DNA of 7,906 nt from SIG440 sp045645485. GTDB taxonomy: Bacteria > Bacillota > Clostridia > Monoglobales > Monoglobaceae. The stretch is from contig JAZRIX010000052.1 in NCBI GenBank assembly GCA_045645485.1, positions 1 through 7,906 of the forward strand, in the 5' to 3' direction. The position numbers were made by a program, and so were the translations under genes. Of the stretch, positions 1 to 6,354 are shown one piece after another (the first letter of the stretch is position 1; the number at the start of each line of letters is the position of its first letter). Below the pieces are notes generated by a model. The model was not told where the DNA came from, searched no databases, and saw only the letters and a program-made list of their open reading frames with translations.

Positions 1-174
1 ATCGGGTGGAAACATTTGGACATTTTCTGTAACAGCCATCAAGAGGCATTAAATGCGGGTGTGCAATGGAAAAACGTGTGGGCGATAACCTACACTACTA
101 AAAAGGTCAAGATGGTTGAGAAAAAGACAAAGCCTTTTAAGAACAAAGGCAAGTTTAAGGAGTATTTGGAATGA
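1..174 (+). CDS. 3' end of an unrecognised gene (partial)
   Basis: Frame 1 is open from the window edge to a TGA at 172-174 and gives the last 57 residues of a protein whose start lies to the left. The visible part has aromatic residues early (IGWKHLDIFCNSHQEAL) and a strongly Lys-rich tail ending KGKFKEYLE. No family is recognised. It overlaps the next gene by four bases (ATGA), the usual sign of translational coupling, so it belongs to the same operon as the small genes that follow. The basic tail could contact nucleic acid, but that is only a guess. The open frame and the precise ATGA junction make it a real coding end; its function is unknown. Confidence 0.7.
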   Translation: MGWKHLDIFCNSHQEALNAGVQWKNVWAITYTTKKVKMVEKKTKPFKNKGKFKEYLE

Positions 175-392
175 AATGTCCGTATAGAAAAATAACTGAA
201 AAACAAATAGTAAAAAGAATGGATAATGAAATTTCCATTGAAATATCCGAAGAAAACTATGCTGATTGCTACGGTGAGGATTGTGCATATTACATAGTCA
301 GGGTTGCTCTTAATGGAGAAGAATATCCCCGATGCAAAAAGGTTGAGATTGAAAAAAACATTTCTCGATACAGGGGTGAAAAATATGAATGA
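171..392 (+). CDS. Small four-cysteine phage-type protein, 73 aa
   Basis: A 73-residue protein starting with the ATG of an ATGA overlap with the preceding gene. It has four cysteines: C3 in MKCPYRK, C33 and C38 in DCYGEDCAYY, and C55 in PRCKKVE. The pattern CP(F/Y)RK followed by ADCYGEDC and RCKKVE resembles small accessory proteins common in Firmicute phages, which may bind a metal ion through the cysteines. No enzymatic motif is visible. The sequence shows the cysteines and the operon position; the metal-binding role is inferred. It overlaps the next gene by 8 bp if that gene starts at 385. Confidence 0.7.
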   Translation: MKCPYRKITEKQIVKRMDNEISIEISEENYADCYGEDCAYYIVRVALNGEEYPRCKKVEIEKNISRYRGEKYE

Positions 393-567
393 TGATTTTT
401 ATGACTTATTAAACAACGAATACGTCAAGGATGACAACACGAGTCGATGGCTACTCAATGTCCATAACGCATTGTTCTGCGAAAAGTGTGGTGGTCGAAC
501 AGCCGAGAAAACAGGTTACTGTCCTCATTGTGGACGGAGAATGGTAGGTGATGATAATGTCGAATAA
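385..567 (+). CDS. Small zinc-ribbon protein, 60 aa
   Basis: A 60-residue protein with a clear zinc-ribbon signature: C32-x2-C35 (CEKCGG) and C46-x2-C49 (CPHCGRRM), ten residues between the pairs. The acidic N-terminal 30 residues show no motif. A longer start at 304 exists in this frame, but the ATG at 385 is preferred. It has an AGGGG ribosome site at about 372-376 and gives only an 8-bp overlap with the upstream gene; the longer form would overlap it by about 90 bp. Zinc ribbons of this size occur as accessory phage genes and may mediate protein or nucleic-acid contacts. The partner here is unknown. Confidence 0.75.
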   Translation: MNDDFYDLLNNEYVKDDNTSRWLLNVHNALFCEKCGGRTAEKTGYCPHCGRRMVGDDNVE

Positions 568-766
568 TCAGGATAATGATATTGTAAGACTTGTTGCTAT
601 TTTAGAGGCGAAAAACGAACTTAATGAAAAGATCATTGAGAATCAGGAAAATCTAATAAGCAACATGGAATTGCTGATAAATGTATATGAACAGATACTC
701 AAAGCTAAAAACAGAGCAATTGATGTTCTGGTTGACATACTAAAGGAGAGCGAAAATGAGAGTTAG
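557..766 (+). CDS. Small helical (probable coiled-coil) protein, 69 aa
   Basis: A 69-residue protein rich in Asn, Glu, Ile and Leu, with hydrophobic residues spaced as in a coiled coil from about residue 8 to 65 (for example IVRLVAILEAKNEL and LISNMELLINVYEQIL). There are no cysteines and no signal peptide. The ATG at 557 is chosen because AGGTGAT at about 546-552 is the best ribosome site; a GTG at 548 and an ATG at 551 are in frame and would add two or three residues. It overlaps both neighbours, so it is translated as part of the same operon. Function unknown; an oligomerising accessory protein is the most that can be inferred. Confidence 0.65.
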   Translation: MSNNQDNDIVRLVAILEAKNELNEKIIENQENLISNMELLINVYEQILKAKNRAIDVLVDILKESENES

Positions 767-1532
767 GATGCACAGTTTTTACGATCATTTTCCACATCAT
801 AATCCTGTGGCAAATGAGCCATTTGTAGATTGCTACAATGATAGTTTTTGTGCAAAGTCAGGTACAGAGTCTAATGCAATTGCTTTACTGATAGAACCGA
901 GAAGCATAGACAGACACGGTTATGAGTGGATTGAACAGCACCCAGATCAATATAAGTATGTATTTACACATGATAGCAAGTTGCTGAACACTTTGCCAAA
1001 TGCAAGGCTTATATGTTATGGCGGTGTATGGAGTTGGTCTGACGAGCAAAAGACAAGGTTTTGCTCCATAGTGTCAAGTGACAAGGAAATGTGCGAGTTG
1101 CATAGGTTCAGGAAGAAATTGGCACATGAGTTTAAGAACAAAGTCGATGTGTTTGGAACGATTGATGGCGGAAATTATGTAAGCACATACGAAAGTCACG
1201 CACCGTACCGATATGCAATCATAATCGAGAATCATATTGATGATTATTGGTTTACCGAGAAAATTTGCAACTGTTTCGCTAACAAGGTAGTGCCGATATA
1301 TTTAGGGGCAAAGAAAATAAGCGAGTTCTTTAATAGCGAGTCCATCCTGTCATTTCAATCGCCAGCCGGTATCAGGGATTGTGTAAACGTAATGTCAACA
1401 GGATACGGCGAGAATTGGTACGTCAGCCGTATTAAGGCTATTGAAGATAATTACAACCGTGTAAAGGCATTTGAGAACTTTGAATCATGGTTTTTTAACA
1501 AGTATGACGAATTATTAGGGGGATTAGTATGA
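756..1532 (+). CDS. GT10 (fucosyltransferase)-like glycosyltransferase, 258 aa
   Basis: A 258-residue protein whose C-terminal half carries the donor-binding signature of the alpha-1,3-fucosyltransferase family (GT10). It runs YRYAIIIENHIDDYWFTEKI (151-170), then FANKVVPIYLGAKKISEFF (174-192), matching the family order ..fEN...dYvTEK...VPiylG.. with E158, N159, T167, E168 and K169. The N-terminal half (about 40-120) is the more variable acceptor side. No signal peptide or membrane segment is visible, so it is probably cytoplasmic and would use a nucleotide sugar, GDP-fucose in characterised members. The start has AAGGAGAG at about 743-750. It overlaps the preceding gene by 11 bp and the next by an ATGA. 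The sugar and acceptor cannot be read from the sequence. The two following genes are also glycan enzymes, which supports the call. Confidence 0.82.
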   Translation: MRVRMHSFYDHFPHHNPVANEPFVDCYNDSFCAKSGTESNAIALLIEPRSIDRHGYEWIEQHPDQYKYVFTHDSKLLNTLPNARLICYGGVWSWSDEQKTRFCSIVSSDKEMCELHRFRKKLAHEFKNKVDVFGTIDGGNYVSTYESHAPYRYAIIIENHIDDYWFTEKICNCFANKVVPIYLGAKKISEFFNSESILSFQSPAGIRDCVNVMSTGYGENWYVSRIKAIEDNYNRVKAFENFESWFFNKYDELLGGLV

Positions 1533-2197
1533 TTTACATAATTCAGGACAGAGAAGCTGAATATCCGAGCCTAAAGAACTATGAGCCGTTATATATTGGT
1601 AAAAAGTTTAATGGTGAGTATGAGGACAACATCGAACACCTTAATCCTTATCTGAATGAATATACAGGTCTTTACCTTATGTGGAAACACAAGGATGATG
1701 ACATCATAGGAATGGTTCATTACAGGCGGTTCTTTACAACAATGGGATTGTGGCTGAAATGGAAAGAAATCGAGTATTGGCTATCGGTGTATGACATTAT
1801 CATTCCGCCTGATTACAGAGTGGGGATGGGTGTTTATAAGCACTTATATAACGAGATTGGTACAGACCGTGATCGTGTAGCTTACGAAAAATATTGTAAT
1901 TTACTGTTTGAAAAAGAACCAAAATTGAAAAATTGGTTTATGACAGCAAGGGACTTTAATCCACGAAGTATGTTTGTTGCTAAAAAAGAACTGATAGACA
2001 AGTATTTTGAATGGGTGTTTCCAATAATAATTCCGTGGGCGGAGCAATTTGTCCGAGAGGATTTGGATAAAGTCGATAATACAAGGATTCCCGGATACAT
2101 CGCTGAAAGGCTGTTGGCTTATTGGGTTCAGACAAACCATCTGACATCATTCAGGGCAGATTACTTTCAGTTAGACCAAAGTTGGACGGAGGAATAG
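1529..2197 (+). CDS. DUF4422 glycosyltransferase-like protein, 222 aa
   Basis: A 222-residue protein matching the DUF4422 family, which is found in capsule and exopolysaccharide clusters and treated as glycosyltransferase-like. Diagnostic blocks in order are LNPYLNEYTGLYLMWK (38-53), GMVHYRRFF (61-69), DIIIPPDYRVGMGVYKHL (89-106), NPRSMFVAKKELIDKYFEWVFPI (144-166) and RIPGYIAERLLAYWV (186-200). Length is close to the usual for the family. The gene begins at an ATGA overlap with the GT10-like gene, with an AGGGGGA ribosome site just upstream, so the two products are probably made in similar amounts. The substrate is unknown. The family assignment rests on recognisable motif order; the activity is inferred from where the family usually occurs. 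Confidence 0.85.
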   Translation: MIYIIQDREAEYPSLKNYEPLYIGKKFNGEYEDNIEHLNPYLNEYTGLYLMWKHKDDDIIGMVHYRRFFTTMGLWLKWKEIEYWLSVYDIIIPPDYRVGMGVYKHLYNEIGTDRDRVAYEKYCNLLFEKEPKLKNWFMTARDFNPRSMFVAKKELIDKYFEWVFPIIIPWAEQFVREDLDKVDNTRIPGYIAERLLAYWVQTNHLTSFRADYFQLDQSWTEE

Positions 2198-2200
2198 AAC

Positions 2201-4096
2201 ATGGTTAAGTTAAGCATAATAATACCCGCCTACAATGCGGAGCCGTATATATATGAGTTGTTGGATGTATTAAAACCACAGATTACTAAAGAGGTTGAGG
2301 TATTTGTCATAGATGATGGCAGCCGAAATCCTCTTGACATCAATGAGCCGTGGATCAAGTTCATGTCTAATGACCGCAACAGGGGTATTTCATACACCCG
2401 AAACAGAGGTCTTGAATTAGCAAAGGGTGATTGTATCCATTTTCTTGATGCTGATGATTTAGTTCCTGATAACTATGTTGAGTACATCATAAATCTGATT
2501 GATACAAGAGAATTTGATTATATAGACCTGTCGTGGAAATCGTTACCGGGTGGTGGTGCAAATTACGACATTAAGCTGAATAGCGATAATGACTACTTAA
2601 CGAATCCGTCAGCTTCAACAAGAATATTCAAGAGATCATTTATCGGTGACACGAGATTTGCCGAAAAAAAGGATGCAGCCGAGGACGAGGATTTCACAAG
2701 GCATTTAGGAATAAAACACGCTAAACGTATATGTGCAACGGAATATATGTACTTTTACAGGACATACGTTCCTGATAGTAACTCAAAGCGATTTATCCGA
2801 GGTGAGAGAAGAACACACAGGGTAGGATATTTCTATCGAAACTTTACAAAAGCTATGAAAGACGAGTTTGAGGCGATCAAACGTGATGACGAGTTACATG
2901 AGGTCATATTGCTGACATATAAGAACGAGGTTCCTGAAATTGAGAAGTATGCAACGGTATTTTGCCCGCCACAACATACGAGAGTCATGGAGGCAAAAGG
3001 CGAACCGAGTAATATGTTTACTATAATACCAACACCGATTAAGGCTGACATAGTAATCTGGACTAAATCAATTGATATGGTCGGTGGTATTGAATCCTTT
3101 ATATACAATTTCTGCGCTTGTATGCGCGACAGATACAACATAGTAGTGCTTTACGAACGAATAAATGAGTTGCAAAAGGCGAAAATTACCAAATATGCGC
3201 GTTGTGTTCAGAACGAACCGAACAAAGTTGTGGTTTGTGATACATTGATCGTTAACCGAATAGGTGACAATATCGCGCCTAACATTAAGTATGAAAAGAT
3301 TGTTCAGATGGCACATTGTATCAGGCAACAACCTACATGGCATATACCACAAAGGCGCGATGCAATCGTATGTGTATCTAACGCAAGTAAACAGAGTTTT
3401 GGTGACGAAGGCAAAAAGGCAAAAGTCATTAACAATCTGCTCTATGACGAGAATACCGAAAAGGCACTCTTGCTTGTTTCAGCAACAAGAGTAAATGCAA
3501 GTGACAAGGGCGGAAATGATGACAGGATGCGCAAACTCGCAAAGCTGATGAAAGATATGGGTATTAAGTTCGTATGGCTTTATTGGGGCAATATGGCACT
3601 CCACAACGCGCCAGAAGGCATGATTTATATGGGTGTCGATATGAACATCAAACCTTATATAAAAATGGCTGATTACCTTGTTCAGTTAAGCGATTCAGAG
3701 GCATTTAGTTATAGTTTGCTGGAATCCTTATGTTTAGGAACGGCACTTATAGTAACACCCCTGTCACAGAACAAAGATATGAAAATAAAAGACGGAGTGA
3801 ACGCACACATCGTACCTTTTGACTTTGACGAATCCTACGATGTGGAGAAGTTTAAGGACATTCCAAAGTTTAACTATAAATATGATAATCAGAAACTTAT
3901 TGATAAATGGGTAGATGTCATCGAGAACACAGTTCCGGCGGTATATGACTTGCAAAAGCCTGTATTTGTAAAGGTGGTAGTTACCTATCAGGACTTGCTG
4001 ATAGGTCGAATACTATCCGAAGGAGAGGTCATTCAGATGGAATCTGAACGTGCAGACGAGTTATCTCGTAAAGGACTTGTTGAGATAGTAAGATAA
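2201..4096 (+). CDS. Fused GT2-GT4 glycosyltransferase with C-terminal phage-type module, 631 aa
   Basis: A three-part protein. Residues 1-about 220 are a GT2 (GT-A) domain: SIIIPAYNAE (5-14), IDDGS (37-41) and FLDADD (81-86), with D83/D85 as the likely metal-binding DxD. From about 283 to 575 lies a GT4-like (GT-B) domain: a glycine loop VGGIESF (294-300), IVCVSNASKQSF, then EAFSYSLLE (500-508), which is the EX7E nucleotide-sugar motif. The last about 42 residues (590-631, VKVVVTYQDLLIGRILSEGE...RADELSRKGLVEIV) resemble a short module seen in small phage structural proteins, with the pattern kV..f.D...g...k.Ge.....erA.eL...GlVe. Two catalytic domains suggest sequential addition of two sugars. 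The start has GGAGGAAT at about 2188-2195, 3 bp after the DUF4422 stop. The fusion to a phage-type tail is unusual. Confidence 0.85.
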   Translation: MVKLSIIIPAYNAEPYIYELLDVLKPQITKEVEVFVIDDGSRNPLDINEPWIKFMSNDRNRGISYTRNRGLELAKGDCIHFLDADDLVPDNYVEYIINLIDTREFDYIDLSWKSLPGGGANYDIKLNSDNDYLTNPSASTRIFKRSFIGDTRFAEKKDAAEDEDFTRHLGIKHAKRICATEYMYFYRTYVPDSNSKRFIRGERRTHRVGYFYRNFTKAMKDEFEAIKRDDELHEVILLTYKNEVPEIEKYATVFCPPQHTRVMEAKGEPSNMFTIIPTPIKADIVIWTKSIDMVGGIESFIYNFCACMRDRYNIVVLYERINELQKAKITKYARCVQNEPNKVVVCDTLIVNRIGDNIAPNIKYEKIVQMAHCIRQQPTWHIPQRRDAIVCVSNASKQSFGDEGKKAKVINNLLYDENTEKALLLVSATRVNASDKGGNDDRMRKLAKLMKDMGIKFVWLYWGNMALHNAPEGMIYMGVDMNIKPYIKMADYLVQLSDSEAFSYSLLESLCLGTALIVTPLSQNKDMKIKDGVNAHIVPFDFDESYDVEKFKDIPKFNYKYDNQKLIDKWVDVIENTVPAVYDLQKPVFVKVVVTYQDLLIGRILSEGEVIQMESERADELSRKGLVEIVR

Positions 4097-4115
4097 TTTA
4101 GGTGGTGAGTCGGAT

Positions 4116-5318
4116 ATGGAAGAAAACAGAATATTGCGTGAGGCGATAAATGAGGGTATAATCGACCTATCCGACATTGTCACCAAGATTGAAATGATTA
4201 ACAGACAAAAGTTTTTGGCGATGCACGAATCTAAAGTGTGGCAGAGTGAAAATGGTAGGTGGTTAACCTATCTGAAATCCAAGAACGGAAGGAGGTTGGT
4301 ATCAGCATCTTCCAAAGAGAATCTGGAAGATAAAATCGTCAGCCATTATCAGGAAAAATCAGAATCCCCGACATTTGAGGACGTTTTCAAGGAATGGCAA
4401 GACGAACGATTAAAATATCAGGAAATCAGCAAAGGCACATACGACAAGTATGTGAATGACTATAAACGGTTTTTCGGCAAGTCAAATTTCCGAAATCACA
4501 AGATTAAATATATTTCCGAGGATGAACTTGATCTATATATCAGGGCAACGATAATCGAATTGGAGCTGACACATAAATCCTATTCGGCTATGAGAACGAT
4601 AATCAGGGGAACATTTAAGTATGCGAAACGTAAGAAATATACGGAGTTGAGCATTTCAACTTTTTTCCAAGACCTTGATTTGTCAAAACGGATGTTTAAG
4701 AAAAATATCCGTGATCCAAACCATGAGGTTTTCAAGGAATCCGAAATCCCTAAACTTATCGAATGGTTAGACTCGCACCCACGAGTCAGCAATTACGGAG
4801 TCATCCTTGCGTTACAGACCGGACTCCGGACAGGCGAACTTGCTGCACTTAAGTTTTCGGACATCGAGGACGATGTGCTACACGTTCAGCGACAGGAAAT
4901 CAAGTACAAATCTGACGAAAACGGAAAACTCATACACGAGATCGTTGAGCATTGTAAGACCGAAATGGGCGACCGATATATATATCTAACAGATAGTGCA
5001 TTAAATACTATACGAAAGATTAAGTTATTGAATCCGTTTAACGAATATATGATGTATGAGGACGGTCATCGAGTACAGACGAACACTTTTAACGACCGAT
5101 TGGAACTTGCTTGTAATAAAATCGGCATCCCTGTCAGGTCGATGCACAAATTGAGAAAAACCTATGGAACGACACTTATAGACAATGGTGTTGATGAAAG
5201 CCTGATAATGCAACAGATGGGGCATAAGGATATTTCAACGACACGAAAGTATTACTATTTCGCTAATAAAGATAATGATTCCAAGAGAAAACAGATAAGA
5301 AATGCCATAAATTTCTAA
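4116..5318 (+). CDS. int: Phage tyrosine integrase, 400 aa
   Basis: A site-specific tyrosine recombinase expected to insert and excise the element at the adjacent attachment site. The N-terminal part (1-about 80, including KVWQSENGRWLTYLKSKNGRR) is an arm-binding-type region of the kind seen in clostridial prophage integrases. Residues about 86-185 form the core-binding SAM-like domain (TFEDVFKEW...YDKYVNDYKRFFG). The catalytic domain follows with R238 in TGLRTGEL, K281 in the beta-hairpin, H344 and R347 in HKLRKTYG, H370 in QQMGHKD, and nucleophile Y379, nine residues after H370. All expected catalytic residues are present and the length is normal, so the enzyme should be active. The ATG at 4116 has AGGTGGTG at about 4100-4107. 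It lies 19 bp after the glycosyltransferase fusion and may be cotranscribed with it. Arm-like repeats begin directly after its stop codon. Confidence 0.95.
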   Translation: MEENRILREAINEGIIDLSDIVTKIEMINRQKFLAMHESKVWQSENGRWLTYLKSKNGRRLVSASSKENLEDKIVSHYQEKSESPTFEDVFKEWQDERLKYQEISKGTYDKYVNDYKRFFGKSNFRNHKIKYISEDELDLYIRATIIELELTHKSYSAMRTIIRGTFKYAKRKKYTELSISTFFQDLDLSKRMFKKNIRDPNHEVFKESEIPKLIEWLDSHPRVSNYGVILALQTGLRTGELAALKFSDIEDDVLHVQRQEIKYKSDENGKLIHEIVEHCKTEMGDRYIYLTDSALNTIRKIKLLNPFNEYMMYEDGHRVQTNTFNDRLELACNKIGIPVRSMHKLRKTYGTTLIDNGVDESLIMQQMGHKDISTTRKYYYFANKDNDSKRKQIRNAINF

Positions 5319-5319
5319 A

Positions 5320-5349
5320 TCTAATCAAATTTAATCAAATCTAATCAAA
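5320..5349 (+). repeat. Three tandem 10-bp arm-type repeats, (T)(C/T)TAATCAAA
   Basis: Starting two bases after the integrase stop codon are three head-to-tail 10-mers: TCTAATCAAA (5320-5329), TTTAATCAAA (5330-5339) and TCTAATCAAA (5340-5349), differing at one base. Short direct repeats next to int are the usual form of arm-type binding sites for the integrase N-terminal domain. The exact tandem phasing puts one copy per about one helical turn. The binding role is inferred from position and from further copies at 5472, 5484 and 5510. Confidence 0.75.
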
Positions 5350-5370
5350 GCGAAATCGAAAAAACGTAGT

Positions 5371-5451
5371 AAAATAGCGGGTTTGCGGACAATTGACAGT
5401 AGGTTCGATTCCCCTACGGACTACACAAAAACCTAATGAAATAGCGGGTTT
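5371..5451 (+). repeat. Direct repeat AAATAGCGGGTTT flanking the att core
   Basis: AAATAGCGGGTTT occurs at 5371-5383 and again at 5439-5451, 68 bp apart, with looser similarity extending a few bases each side (GTAGTA versus CTAATG before; GCGGACAA versus CGGGGCAA after). The copies bracket the tRNA-end-like core. They could be sites for an excisionase or accessory factor, or degenerate core-type sites; the sequence does not decide. Confidence 0.55.
5402..5425 (+). other. Candidate att core resembling a tRNA 3' end
   Basis: The segment has the tRNA T-loop consensus GGTTCGATTCC, followed by a C-rich T-stem half and a plausible acceptor strand plus A73. In the canonical register the 3' T-stem half is 5411-5415 (CCCCT), which would need AGGGG on the 5' side. 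The sequence there is GTAGG and pairs poorly, and no D or anticodon arm precedes it. It is therefore only a tRNA 3' end, as phages carry when they integrate into a tRNA gene and restore it. Similarity probably begins at about 5402. An alternative 5-bp hairpin (5399-5403 with 5413-5417) also forms. The tRNA identity cannot be assigned. Confidence 0.55.
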
Positions 5452-5471
5452 CGGGGCAACTCGAAAATCCA

Positions 5472-5519
5472 TCTAATCAGTTATCCAATCAAAACAACAG
5501 TTAAACACATTTAATCAAA
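5472..5519 (+). repeat. Dispersed right-arm copies of the att 10-mer
   Basis: Three further matches to the arm-type repeat lie right of the core: TCTAATCAGT (5472-5481), TCCAATCAAA (5484-5493) and TTTAATCAAA (5510-5519). The last is identical to the middle unit of the left array. All are in the same orientation as the left array. They are candidates for the second arm of an attP. Confidence 0.6.
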
Positions 5520-5537
5520 GGAAGAAGGAGAGTGACA

Positions 5538-5633
5538 ATGTCGGATATTTTCGCTCTTTTTTTATTTGCGTGTTTTCGGCTCGATTTTGTGTTTTTACCC
5601 CCTACCCTTATATTTATACCACCCACACCCTAA
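5538..5633 (+). CDS. Tiny hydrophobic ORF with a strong ribosome site, 31 aa
   Basis: A 31-codon reading frame starts at the ATG at 5538, with an excellent ribosome site (GAAGAAGGAGAG, about 5521-5532) at good spacing. The peptide begins MSDIFALFLFACFRLDFVFL and ends in a Pro-rich tail (PPTLIFIPPTP), so about 17 hydrophobic residues could span a membrane. No family is recognised. It lies directly downstream of the att region. It may be a real small membrane peptide, or the surviving 5' end of a gene cut off at a junction near 5560-5630, where base composition changes. The ribosome site is the main evidence. Confidence 0.35.
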   Translation: MSDIFALFLFACFRLDFVFLPPTLIFIPPTP

Positions 5634-5694
5634 AAAGCCGAATTTGGATTGATTATGCCGTGACAGACGCGCATTTTGAAGCAAACCAAAATCT

Positions 5695-5722
5695 CCCCTG
5701 TCAGAGTTTTCTCCAACAGGGG
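5695..5722. terminator. Strong hairpin, probable bidirectional terminator
   Basis: CCCCTGT at 5695-5701 pairs with ACAGGGG at 5716-5722. Allowing two G-T wobbles, the stem continues inwards to 12 pairs closed by a 4-base loop. On the + strand it is followed by ATTTTGATTTTT, and on the - strand by AGATTTTGG. It sits just past the stop codon of the - strand serine recombinase and faces the integrase-side transcripts, so it could stop transcription from both directions. The left arm is also box A of the first two-box repeat. Confidence 0.6.
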
Positions 5723-5747
5723 ATTTTGATTTTTAGGACACACACCC
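5695..5747 (+). repeat. Two-box repeat R1 (at recombinase stop codon)
   Basis: Box A CCCCTGTC (5695-5702) and box B GACACACACCC (5737-5747), box starts 42 bp apart, with TTTTAG before box B. The last base of box B is also the last base of the recombinase TAG stop codon (5749-5747 on the - strand). The inner ends read TGTC and GACA, so the unit is a wide imperfect dyad. R2 and R3 share the boxes and the exact spacing. Confidence 0.75.
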
Positions 5748-6331
5748 TAAAGAGTTTTCAAGATGTTATAATATGTTGCACGAGTAACGCCCAGCTCTTT
5801 AGCTGCAGCTGTCACAGTCATTTTCCCGGCGTCAACCTTTTCCTTTAATTTGTGATATAGTTCCATATCTATGTCTTTTTTTCTGAATTTGCCTTCAGCT
5901 TTTGCAATTGCTATGCCTTCTTTTTGGCGTTGCTTAATGTTTTCGCGTTCCTTTTGTGCAACATAGGAGAGTATTTGTAAAACCATATCAGCGATAAACT
6001 TTCCGGTAAGGTCCTCATTACGAACTCTTGTGTCAAGTATAGGCATATCCAGAATAACAACATCAGCCTTAACCTCTTTTGTGATAATGCGCCATTGTTC
6101 TAATATTTCATCGTAATTACGGCCCATACGATCAATACTATGAAAATATATTACGTCGCCCTGACGTATAACCTTCATCAGGTCCATATATGCGGCACGA
6201 ATAAAGTCTTTTCCGGATTGCATATCAACATATACATTATTTTCTGGAATATCAATATGTTCAATATCTTTTAGCTGTCTTGCTAAATTCTGACTGTCAT
6301 CAGAAACTCTACAATAAATATAATTTGCCAT
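5747..6331 (-). CDS. Small serine recombinase (resolvase/invertase family), 194 aa
   Basis: A full-length member of the resolvase/invertase family, which cuts and rejoins DNA at paired sites through a serine-DNA intermediate. The catalytic domain has Y6, R8 and nucleophile S10 (YCRVSDDSQN), R45, and D67, R68 and R71 in IDRMGRN. These positions line up with classical small resolvases. The long E-helix covers about 103-136, and a C-terminal helix-turn-helix (about 170-192, MTVTAAAKELGVTRATYYNI) binds DNA. The ATG at 6331 is chosen over one at 6403: AAGGAG lies 7-12 bases upstream, and the longer form would read through the promoter and repeat R2. It is transcribed opposite to the integrase. Direct two-box repeats flank it closely, so it probably acts on or is regulated by them. 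Whether it resolves multimers, inverts DNA or moves a cassette is not clear. Confidence 0.92.
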   Translation of the reverse strand: MANYIYCRVSDDSQNLARQLKDIEHIDIPENNVYVDMQSGKDFIRAAYMDLMKVIRQGDVIYFHSIDRMGRNYDEILEQWRIITKEVKADVVILDMPILDTRVRNEDLTGKFIADMVLQILSYVAQKERENIKQRQKEGIAIAKAEGKFRKKDIDMELYHKLKEKVDAGKMTVTAAAKELGVTRATYYNILKTL

Positions 6332-6354
6332 GATTTTTCTCCTTCCGAAAAGCT

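Larger units (their letters stand above)
5320..5519 (+). other. Putative phage attachment site (attP-like)
   Basis: This 200-bp gene-free stretch after int has the layout of an attP. Three tandem arm-type 10-mers lie on the left (5320-5349), a tRNA-end-like core in the middle (5402-5425), and three dispersed copies on the right: TCTAATCAGT at 5472, TCCAATCAAA at 5484 and TTTAATCAAA at 5510. A 13-bp direct repeat, AAATAGCGGGTTT, flanks the core at 5371-5383 and 5439-5451. An integrated prophage would normally have arm repeats on only one side of the core at each end, so the arrangement suggests an unintegrated, circular or terminally joined element. The core boundaries are not proven. Confidence 0.5.

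Noticed and set aside
49..288. 79-codon - strand frame at the left edge
   Set aside because: It is antisense to two coupled + strand genes and has no ribosome site.
304..384. Longer N-terminus for the zinc-ribbon protein
   Set aside because: It would overlap the preceding gene by about 90 bp and has no ribosome site as good as the one before the ATG at 385.
5366..5425. A complete tRNA gene
   Set aside because: Only the T-loop and a 3' acceptor-like strand are present; the T-stem is mispaired and there is no anticodon or D arm. GTAGT at 5366 pairing with ACTAC at 5420 looks fortuitous.
5570..5848. 92-codon + strand frame
   Set aside because: It runs antisense through the end of the recombinase and across repeat R1 and the hairpin, with no ribosome site and no protein-like pattern.
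5747..6331. Phase-variable invertible switch driven by the serine recombinase
   Set aside because: All three two-box repeats are in the same orientation, which favours deletion or resolution. No inverted pair flanking a promoter was found in the window.
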